From the NCBI GenBank assembly GCA_964461265.1, contig CAYWTS010000027.1:1-30325 (forward strand): DNA of 30,325 nucleotides. The letters are read 5' to 3'. Both the position numbers and the translations under genes were made by a program. Origin of the DNA: CAYWTS01 sp964461265 (lineage in GTDB: Bacteria > Bacteroidota > Ignavibacteria > Tepidaquicellales > OLB5). The notes beneath the pieces were generated by a model, which did no database searches, was not told where the DNA came from, and worked only from the letters and a program-made list of their open reading frames with translations. Each line of letters opens with the position of its first letter. Positions within the stretch are counted from its first letter, which is position 1. Below are positions 1 through 6,906 of the stretch, piece by piece.

Positions 1-22
1 ATGGACTCATTTATCAGTCAAT

Positions 23-1813
23 TTATTTCCCTTCTTCCCCCAACGGTTTAATATCATACCAGCCGAGCTTATCAACGTGCTTTAAAATTATTAGTCCGGC
101 AAAGAAACCTACAACACACAAAATTATTCCGAATAAATAATTACCAAGAATAATCTTGCCTATTCCGAACAAAAAAGAATAGACAAGTATTATTCCAAGT
201 GCCCAGTCAAGAAGCAATGTGCCGTAGTTTCCGTCCGGTGTAACATCAGGGTAATTTTTGGCAAACGTTTTCCATCCCCACCCGCCCGGGTGAACACGTT
301 TATAGAAAATGGATAATTTATTTTCTTCCACAGGTTTTGTAATAAATACCGTTACAAGCCATGCAAGTGTAGTAACGGGAACTATAATAAAAAGTGTTTC
401 GGGGAATTTTACATCGAATTTAGCAAAGTAAATAACACCATAAACTATAAACGGAGTAATGGTTGCAACTATTTCAGAAATAGCATTAATCCGCCACCAG
501 AACCAGCGTAAAATTAAGACCAGCCCAAGCCCTGCACCGCATTCTATCACAAATGCCCATACACCCGAAATTGTGCTCATTAGAAGCGTTACAACCACAG
601 AAAGTATCATAAACAGAATAGTAATAACTCTTGAAATTGTTACATAATGCTTTTCGGTTTTGTTTGTGCTAATGAATCGTTTATAAAAATCGTTTATAAC
701 ATAAGACGTGCCCCAGTTCAGATGTGTTGCTATGGTCGACATATACGCGGCAAAAAACGCAGCAAGAAGTAATCCCTTTAATCCTATGGGCAGAAAATCA
801 TTCATAGCTTTTACGTAACCAAGACCTTTATCCGACATACTTAGCTCAGGATACAGAACAATAGCACATAAACCTACTAAAATCCATGGCCAGGGACGGA
901 TACAATAGTGGGCAATTTGAAAGAATAATGTTGCAAGCAGTGAGTGTTTTTCATTTTTGGCGGACATTATTCTTTGTGCCACGTAACCGCCGCCACCCGG
1001 CTCGGCACCCGGATACCAGCTAGCCCACCATTGTATTCCGATAAAAGCTAAGAAAGTTGATACTGTCATCATTAATATACCACCAGTTCCGGTAGTCTGC
1101 GACGCATCTCCTCCAATTTGGGGTGTGAATCTTAAAGCCCAATCAGGGAGTTTTTGCTGTAAGCCGGATATACCGCCGATTTCAGGAGAGCCAACCACAA
1201 TTATGGCAAGTATAATACAGCTTGTCATTGCCAGGATAAATTGGAACGCATCGGTTACTGCAACTCCCCAGAGGCCTGAAATCGCTGAATATATTGCTGT
1301 TACAAATAATGAAAGGAAAATAAAATATATTACATTATCCTGATTAACATATTCAGGGAACATTCCGATTAAAATCTTTCCCATAGCAAGGTTCACCCAG
1401 CCCATAATTATACAGTTCATAAATATACCCAGGTATAAAGCTTTAAATCCACGTAAGAACGAGGCTGATTTCCCCGAATATCTAAGTTCAATAAACTCAA
1501 CGTCAGTAAGTATTCCCGAACGCCGCCATAGCTTTGCAAAGAAAAATACAGTCAGCATTCCGCCAATCAGCATATTCCACCACAACCAGTTGCCGGCAAC
1601 TCCATTTTGCCCCACAAGCTCGGTAACAGCAAGCGGAGTATCGGCAGCAAATGTTGTGGCAACCATGCTAAGTCCCGCCAGCCACCATGGAAGTGAACGA
1701 CCCGAGAGGAAAAAGTTTTCAGTATTACCTGATGCTTTCCTGTAGTAATAAAGCCCTATTAATAGGCTGAAAACAAAGTAAAGTGCAATTATTAACCAGT
1801 CAATAAAATACAT
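23..1813 (-). CDS. Sodium:solute symporter (SSS family)
   Basis: A 596-residue polytopic inner-membrane protein of the solute:sodium symporter family (TC 2.A.21), which uses the Na+ gradient to import small solutes. Family hallmarks are visible: an N-terminal helix followed by the GNTENFFLSGRSLPWW loop, then the VATTFAADTP stretch of the first core helix. In the second half, MSTIATHLNWGTSYVINDFY matches the helix-8 region whose Ser/Thr residues help bind Na+ in this family. Many hydrophobic segments run throughout, and the length fits the longer (about 600 residue) members. The substrate cannot be read from sequence. The ATG at 1811-1813 begins directly with a membrane helix, as is usual. The gene stands alone; its neighbour is on the opposite strand. 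Confidence 0.92.
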   Translation of the reverse strand: MYFIDWLIIALYFVFSLLIGLYYYRKASGNTENFFLSGRSLPWWLAGLSMVATTFAADTPLAVTELVGQNGVAGNWLWWNMLIGGMLTVFFFAKLWRRSGILTDVEFIELRYSGKSASFLRGFKALYLGIFMNCIIMGWVNLAMGKILIGMFPEYVNQDNVIYFIFLSLFVTAIYSAISGLWGVAVTDAFQFILAMTSCIILAIIVVGSPEIGGISGLQQKLPDWALRFTPQIGGDASQTTGTGGILMMTVSTFLAFIGIQWWASWYPGAEPGGGGYVAQRIMSAKNEKHSLLATLFFQIAHYCIRPWPWILVGLCAIVLYPELSMSDKGLGYVKAMNDFLPIGLKGLLLAAFFAAYMSTIATHLNWGTSYVINDFYKRFISTNKTEKHYVTISRVITILFMILSVVVTLLMSTISGVWAFVIECGAGLGLVLILRWFWWRINAISEIVATITPFIVYGVIYFAKFDVKFPETLFIIVPVTTLAWLVTVFITKPVEENKLSIFYKRVHPGGWGWKTFAKNYPDVTPDGNYGTLLLDWALGIILVYSFLFGIGKIILGNYLFGIILCVVGFFAGLIILKHVDKLGWYDIKPLGEEGK

Positions 1814-1905
1814 AACAAGTAATTTTCAATGTTCAATTATCAATTTTCAATAGGTTAAAGTATATAGTAAATTGTAAATTGGATTTCGACTATATCTCTT
1901 TCAAA

Positions 1906-1949
1906 CAAGGGGTTGCTCCGAAAGGAGTCCCTAGCGGGATAACCCCTTG
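1906..1949. repeat. Compact palindromic element, three-way-junction fold
   Basis: A 9-bp outer stem (CAAGGGGTT 1906-1914 with AACCCCTTG 1941-1949) encloses two small hairpins: GCTCC-GAAA-GGAGT (1915-1928, GNRA-type loop) and TCCC-TAGC-GGGA (1928-1939). It lies between the divergently transcribed symporter and lipoprotein-like genes. There is no T-run, so a simple terminator is unlikely; a dispersed intergenic repeat or structured RNA element is more plausible. Confidence 0.6.
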
Positions 1950-2030
1950 ACTATAAATTAAACAAAAATAACTTAAACGGAGTGAATTTTCAATTTTAAA
2001 CTGTTGATTATTTGTTTATTTTGGAAAACA

Positions 2031-2447
2031 ATGTGGAAGTTTATTGTATTAATATTATTATCATGTGCTTTTTATTCCTGCGGTGAGCCGCATTTCAGGG
2101 TTTTAACACCAGATAATCAATCGGGTATTTATATCGAAATAAGACAATGGAAAGGGTTTTTCGATCCCTCGGGCGCTTTTGAACTGAGACTTACCAACGA
2201 AGGTAATGACGTGAAAAACTGCTTAATTATATTTGACGATAAATACTCTGCACAATTAAAGGGACTTCACACAAAAGAAGCAGGGATGATAAAGGATTCG
2301 GTATTTCATAAAGCTACGCAATACACTCTTCAGTTCAGTCATGACATTTCAAACCTGCTTTTCTTCCAGGTAGAAGAAGATGGATACCAGCCAAAAAAAA
2401 TAACCTTGAAATGCGATGAATTCAATGTAAGCTGGGAAACGGAATAA
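2031..2447 (+). CDS. Small lipoprotein-like exported protein, unknown function
   Basis: A 138-residue protein when started at the ATG at 2031; an in-frame TTG at 2004 would add nine residues before the signal and is less likely. The N-terminus MWKFIVLILLSCAFYSCGEP is a short basic start, a hydrophobic stretch and a Cys after Ser, which suggests lipoprotein export with a non-ideal lipobox. The remainder is polar and predicted extracytoplasmic, with alternating hydrophobic residues suggesting beta structure. No family is recognised. It lies upstream of, and in the same direction as, the methyltransferase. Confidence 0.7.
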   Translation: MWKFIVLILLSCAFYSCGEPHFRVLTPDNQSGIYIEIRQWKGFFDPSGAFELRLTNEGNDVKNCLIIFDDKYSAQLKGLHTKEAGMIKDSVFHKATQYTLQFSHDISNLLFFQVEEDGYQPKKITLKCDEFNVSWETE

Positions 2448-2480
2448 GTTATCAGCTTTCATTTACATGAATATTTTATA

Positions 2481-3248
2481 ATGAATAAAGAATAAAGAAA
2501 ATTACATGCCGAGTGGTACGACTTAGTTTCTTCGCAAACAGACCATAGTAAAGAAATAAATTTCTGGATTAGCAGTATCGGGAAATCCGGTGAGCCTGTA
2601 CTTGAGCTTGGAAGCGGAACAGGAAGAATTTTAATTCCTCTGCTGGAACGAGGATACGATATTACAGGCATCGACACATCAGATGAAATGATGGAGAGAT
2701 GCAGCAAAATATGCAAAGAAAAAGGATTGAAAGCTAATCAATATAAAAAATCGATGCTTGACTTTAAACTTCAACGAAAATTTAACCTTGTAATACTTTG
2801 CTCCGGCGGGCTTGGGCTTTTTACTAAGGATAAAGAAATTAACAAAGTATTTAACCGTGTAAGTGCACATCTAAATCCGGGTGGATTATTCATTTTTGAA
2901 TTTGAACCTGTCCCGCTTATTAAAGAAAACAATATGAATACAATCAACTGGTCAGGTGACTGGATAAACGGACCTGACGGTGCTGTTATTGCATGGCGAA
3001 ACAGAAGCAAATATAATTCAGCCACGTATGTGTGGGAAAAATTGTTTGTTATTGAAAAATATGTTAAGGGTCGTTTGGTTGAGACTGAAGCAAACGAAAG
3101 AACCGGACGTTACTTTACAGCTGATGAAGCTGAAGAATTCGCTATGACAGAAGGATTTGAAAACATTAAGCTGACAAACTGGCTGACACAAGACCCTCCA
3201 AATGAAAATTCAAAGGTAATTACCGTATGTTGCCGGAAATCCGGATAA
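2481..3248 (+). CDS. Class I SAM-dependent methyltransferase, 5' end disrupted
   Basis: A class I (Rossmann) methyltransferase of the small-molecule type. The first in-frame ATG without a later stop is at 2688, but that start would remove the SAM-binding half. Homology-like coding clearly extends upstream in the same frame: 2508-2687 reads AEWYDLV..., then VLELGSGTGRILIPLLERGY (motif I, about 2609-2668) and GIDTSDEMM (motif II). Later motifs are VILCSGGLGLF and LNPGGLFIFEFEP. The natural start appears to be the ATG at 2481 (M-N-K-E), but TAA at 2493-2495 ends it at codon five. The interruption sits in a 7-bp tandem duplication (AATAAAG twice, 2484-2497). Either the gene is a recent pseudogene, it uses a non-standard start after 2495, or there is a sequence error. 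Substrate unknown. Confidence 0.75.
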
Positions 3249-3303
3249 GAAAATTGTAAATTGATTTGAGTAAGTTTTATTTTTCAACTACCTAATTTCA
3301 TAC

Positions 3304-3334
3304 TTTCAAACATTGATTTGATATATTAAATTTG
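3304..3334 (+). promoter_or_regulatory. Promoter of first T9SS cargo paralogue
   Basis: TAAATTTG at 3327-3334 matches the TAnnTTTG -7 box of Bacteroidota-type promoters. TTTC at 3304-3307, 19 bp upstream, stands in for the TTTG -33 box. The same arrangement with the same spacing recurs before the second paralogue, which supports function. An AGGAG Shine-Dalgarno lies just before the ATG at 3361. Confidence 0.6.
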
Positions 3335-3360
3335 TCTAACATTAAAGAAAGGAGAAAGCA

Positions 3361-4671
3361 ATGAAAATTTCTATTACATCTCTGCTCCTTTTACTTGTAA
3401 TAACTTCATCTAATGCTCAGTACTGGAGCGAACAAACATCAAACGTAACAGCAACATTAACATCTGTATCCGGAAATTACGTTACATCAGCAGAACATGC
3501 CTGGATTTGCGGTTACAACGGGACTGTTCTTAAAACCACAAATAGAGGGACTAATTGGATTAATGTTAGCGGAGGAGGAATACCGGGCAATGTTCAATTA
3601 ATAAATATTGCTGGTATTGACCCTAACACTGCTATTACTGCTGGGTATATTAATACTACTACTTTTGTTTACCGGACATCCAATGGCGGGGCAAACTGGA
3701 ATCAGGTTTTTACACAACCATTTGGATTAATTAATGCTATTTTATTTTACTCTAATGTAAATGGATTTATGCAGGGTAGCCCTGTTGGCGGAAGATGGTC
3801 ATTATGGACAACAACCAACGCTGGATTAACATGGGATTCTACGGGAAAATATTTACCCCAAACCGGAAGTGATATTGGATACAATAATTCTATGTATTAT
3901 TTGTCACCGGGAAGAATATGGTTTGGAACCAGCAATTCAAAAGTGTATTATTCTTCTAACTACGGTTCAAACTGGAGCGTTCAATCAGTTACACCCGAAG
4001 TTTTTTGTAATGCTCTATGGTTTAGTTCTAATGGTTCTGATGGGCTCGTAGGAGGGGCAACAAATATGATGCGAACTACTAACTCCGGTGTAAATTGGTC
4101 TGTTACTTCTTCTTTAGGTTCAGGTAGTTTTGGAGGGTTTACCAGCTCTCCAATACCGGTTGATAATATAACAGTATACGAATACGTCTGGTACGTAAGA
4201 AGCAGCAATTTAATTTACTTCTCTAATTTTAATGTTCAGAATTGGATAGTGCATCATACCGCACCATCGGGCACATACCGGCATTTAGGGAAAGCACAAT
4301 TCAATGGTCCCTTTTGGGCTGTGAGAACTCTTGGCGGTATTTCTTATCATCCTTGGATAACAGGCAGAATTACACGTATTTCAAATGAGATACCGAATTC
4401 TTTCAAGCTTTACCAGAATTTCCCGAATCCGTTTAATCCAACAACAACAATACATTTCAGCTTACCTGTTAAAGCTAACGTTATGCTGAGAATTTTTGAT
4501 ATAATGGGTAAAGAGATCACAAGGTTAATCGAAGGAAATTACAATGCCGGGAGTTATGAAGTTTTTTGGGATGCATCGGAATATTCAAGCGGGATTTATT
4601 ATTATTCATTATCCGCTTCAAGTGAAAATGATTTTTACATAGAGACAAAAAAGATGGCACTTGTCAAATAG
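3361..4671 (+). CDS. T9SS-secreted Ycf48/BNR-like repeat protein (paralogue 1)
   Basis: A 436-residue exported protein. A signal peptide (MKISITSLLLLLVITSSNAQ) is followed by a propeller-like region with repeated 'TTNxGxNW' words (TTNRGTNW, TSNGGANW, TTNAGLTW, TTNSGVNW), the Asp-box style seen in Ycf48/sialidase-like beta-propellers. The last 80 or so residues are a type A T9SS sorting domain: NFPNPFNPTTTIHFSLP, then FDIMGKEITRLIEG and YSSGIYYYSLSA, ending KKMALVK. Such domains are cleaved on export across the outer membrane, leaving the cargo on the surface or released. It has a strong AGGAG ribosome site. A close paralogue follows 1,511 bp downstream. The ligand is unknown. Confidence 0.88.
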   Translation: MKISITSLLLLLVITSSNAQYWSEQTSNVTATLTSVSGNYVTSAEHAWICGYNGTVLKTTNRGTNWINVSGGGIPGNVQLINIAGIDPNTAITAGYINTTTFVYRTSNGGANWNQVFTQPFGLINAILFYSNVNGFMQGSPVGGRWSLWTTTNAGLTWDSTGKYLPQTGSDIGYNNSMYYLSPGRIWFGTSNSKVYYSSNYGSNWSVQSVTPEVFCNALWFSSNGSDGLVGGATNMMRTTNSGVNWSVTSSLGSGSFGGFTSSPIPVDNITVYEYVWYVRSSNLIYFSNFNVQNWIVHHTAPSGTYRHLGKAQFNGPFWAVRTLGGISYHPWITGRITRISNEIPNSFKLYQNFPNPFNPTTTIHFSLPVKANVMLRIFDIMGKEITRLIEGNYNAGSYEVFWDASEYSSGIYYYSLSASSENDFYIETKKMALVK

Positions 4672-4813
4672 CGAGATAGCGAAGTGTGAATTATGAATTA
4701 TGAAAGTCGCAGTCAGGTAAATGCATGACGAATACCCGGCTCTAACGGGGTCAATAGTCAATGTTAATATTATCGTCCACGAGTTGAGAATTTAATTAAT
4801 AATAATTTATCAC

Positions 4814-4844
4814 TTTCAAACATTGATTTGATGTATTAACTTTG
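4814..4844 (+). promoter_or_regulatory. Promoter of second T9SS cargo paralogue
   Basis: TTTC (4814-4817), 19 bp, then TAACTTTG (4837-4844). It is nearly identical to the promoter at 3304-3334 over the whole upstream segment, including the ATTGATTTGAT spacer and the AAAGGAGAAAGCA leader. The regulatory region was duplicated with the gene and has been conserved, suggesting both copies are still expressed. Confidence 0.6.
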
Positions 4845-4871
4845 CCTAACCTTAAATGAAAGGAGAAAGCA

Positions 4872-6191
4872 ATGAAGCTTCAAATCACAATTTTACTCCT
4901 TCTACTCTCTCTTACTTCTTTAAACGCACAATGGTGGTCTGAACAAACCTCAAACGTCACAGCAACATTAACTTCCGTTTCTGCAATAGACCATCAAAAC
5001 GTTTGGATATGCGGTTATAACGGAACAGTATTAAGAACCACTAATGGCGGAACAAACTGGTTAAACGTCAGCGGAGGGGGGATACCTAATACTGTAAGCT
5101 TAATAAATATCTGGGGAATTAATGCAAACACAGCTTTAACTGCAGGATATCAGGGTACAACAAATACATGGGTATGGAAAACTACGAATGCCGGACAAAA
5201 CTGGGTACAGGTTTTTAACCAGCCAAACGGATTTATAAATGCTATAGTGATGTTCAGAACCACACCTGCAAACGGATTAATGACAGGAGACCCGGTAGGC
5301 GGAAGATGGTCGATCTGGAAAACCACAAATACCGGTAATACATGGGATTCTACAGGGTACTATTTATCTCAAAACGGAACCGAAACAGGTTATAATAATT
5401 CTTTGTGGATTGCAAGCCAAGAATATGCCGGTATGGGGTATGATTCAAGTATTTGGTTCGGGACAAATAATTACAGAATTTACCACTCAAGTAATTACGG
5501 TGTAAATTGGGTAGTACAATCTACACAACCCGAGCAAAATTCTTATGCTGTCGCATTTATTTGGTATGATGGATTAACCGGTGGTTCTAACCTACTGCGA
5601 ACTACCAACTATGGCACTAATTGGACTGCAGTAACCTCCTCAGGAACAGGTAATTTTGGCGGATTTGTGTTATACTTTTCACCGGTAGATAATCCATATG
5701 CTAATTATTGCTGGTATGTAAGAAATACAAATTCTGTTTATCGCGGTTGGAATGGAAGCAACTGGACAGTTGAATATACTGTAACATCAGGAACATACAG
5801 GCACATTACACAGGCACGTAACGGAACATATATGTGGGCAGTAAGAACACTTGGTGGAATTTCGAAATGCAGCTGTTACCCTTTATCCATAAAACAAATA
5901 AGTTCTGAAACACCATTGCATTTTAACTTAAGCCAGAATTTCCCTAATCCATTTAATCCAACCACAACTATTCAGTTCAGTATACCTGTAAAATCGAAAA
6001 TTATGCTAAGAATTTTCGATGTAATGGGTAAAGAAATTACAAGGTTAGTTGAAGGATATTACAATGCAGGAAGTTATGAAGTTTTCTGGGATGCATCTGA
6101 TTATTCAAGCGGGATATACTATTATTCACTTTCAGCTTCAGGTGAAAATAATTTTTATATAGAGACCAAAAAGATGGCTTTAATCAAATAG
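4872..6191 (+). CDS. T9SS-secreted Ycf48/BNR-like repeat protein (paralogue 2)
   Basis: A 439-residue paralogue of the gene just upstream, colinear over its full length. It shares the signal peptide style (ending SLNAQWWSEQTSNVTATLTS), the WICGYNGTVL segment, the TTN-G-NW Asp-box-like words and the C-terminal sorting domain (NFPNPFNPTTTIQFSIP ... KKMALIK). The two proteins diverge most in the middle blades. Promoter, ribosome site and even the region after the stop codon (degenerate GAATTATGAATTATGA words) resemble those of paralogue 1, indicating a segmental tandem duplication of about 1.5 kb. It is expected on the cell surface or secreted; the partner or ligand cannot be inferred. Confidence 0.88.
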   Translation: MKLQITILLLLLSLTSLNAQWWSEQTSNVTATLTSVSAIDHQNVWICGYNGTVLRTTNGGTNWLNVSGGGIPNTVSLINIWGINANTALTAGYQGTTNTWVWKTTNAGQNWVQVFNQPNGFINAIVMFRTTPANGLMTGDPVGGRWSIWKTTNTGNTWDSTGYYLSQNGTETGYNNSLWIASQEYAGMGYDSSIWFGTNNYRIYHSSNYGVNWVVQSTQPEQNSYAVAFIWYDGLTGGSNLLRTTNYGTNWTAVTSSGTGNFGGFVLYFSPVDNPYANYCWYVRNTNSVYRGWNGSNWTVEYTVTSGTYRHITQARNGTYMWAVRTLGGISKCSCYPLSIKQISSETPLHFNLSQNFPNPFNPTTTIQFSIPVKSKIMLRIFDVMGKEITRLVEGYYNAGSYEVFWDASDYSSGIYYYSLSASGENNFYIETKKMALIK

Positions 6192-6272
6192 TGAAATTGT
6201 AAGATTGTGAAATGGTGAGATGGCGAATTATGAGTTATGAATTAAGAATGTTGAATGGTAAATGAATAGTTA

Positions 6273-6441
6273 TCAATTACTGAAGTTACGCAAAATGATA
6301 AATATGTCATTTCTTTTAGCTCCGTTAGGAGCGGAATATTTATAGTAAACATTAATAATCAACAATTTAGCTCCGTAGGAGCGATATAATTTTGTAGATT
6401 CCCGCTTTCGCGGGAATGGTTTGTGTAACTTCAGTCAATTA
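6273..6441. mobile_element. 155-bp MITE-like element, copy A, with 7-bp target duplication
   Basis: The element spans 6280-6434 and has terminal inverted repeats CTGAAGTTACGCAAA / TTTGTGTAACTTCAG (one mismatch). It is bounded by perfect direct repeats TCAATTA at 6273-6279 and 6435-6441. It contains three hairpins: GCTCC-GTTA-GGAGC (6319-6332), GCTCC-GTA-GGAGC (6370-6382) and ATTCCCGC-TTTC-GCGGGAAT (6398-6417). It has no coding capacity, so it must have been moved by a transposase elsewhere. The reverse complement of this element is at 11783-11937 with two differences in 155. Confidence 0.88.
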
Positions 6442-6499
6442 TAAAAAATAAATATTAGATCCTTCAGCTTCGCTCAGGAAAAATATTAAGCATTGATAA

Positions 6500-6850
6500 T
6501 TATTTCGTATGCGCGATATAGAGTGAATCGGATTGCCCGCATTCCAGCTTTTTGGTTAACAGAAAGTATGAACGCGATTCAAGGTAATCGGGATTATCGT
6601 ATATTACCTTAACTTTTATTTTCTTGGGTGTATCGTTCAGCAATTCATGGGTGAAAGTTTTATTTTTCCCGGGTAAAAGATTCCCCATATCAAAATCATC
6701 TATTTTTAGCTGGCAGACAAAAAGTGAATTGTTGGAAATATAAATATAAACTTCACAGCCTGCTTTAGATGCATCAGTATTTTCCGTACTTAAAAAAATA
6801 AGCATAAGTATTGGAAAAATTATTACGGGTGTTTTTAAAAGGATTTTCAT
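6500..6850 (-). CDS. Small secreted protein, unknown function
   Basis: A 116-residue protein with an N-terminal export signal (MKILLKTPVIIFPILMLIFL, cleavage possibly after TDASKA). The mature part, about 90 residues, alternates hydrophobic and polar residues (VYIYISNNSLFVCQLKIDD) and has three cysteines, suggesting a small beta-sandwich outside the cytoplasm. No family is recognised. It lies 56 bp downstream of feoB in transcription order... the ATG at 6848-6850 follows the feoB stop at 6907, so co-transcription with feoAB is possible, though nothing links it to iron. Confidence 0.6.
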   Translation of the reverse strand: MKILLKTPVIIFPILMLIFLSTENTDASKAGCEVYIYISNNSLFVCQLKIDDFDMGNLLPGKNKTFTHELLNDTPKKIKVKVIYDNPDYLESRSYFLLTKKLECGQSDSLYIAHTK

Positions 6851-6906
6851 AATTTTACAATTATATTAATTAAACTTAATAAGAATTTTTAAATAAAAAA
6901 TCACCC

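Noticed and set aside
2459..3025. Minus-strand open frames overlapping the methyltransferase
   Set aside because: They overlap clear methyltransferase motifs on the plus strand and show low-complexity, implausible proteins.
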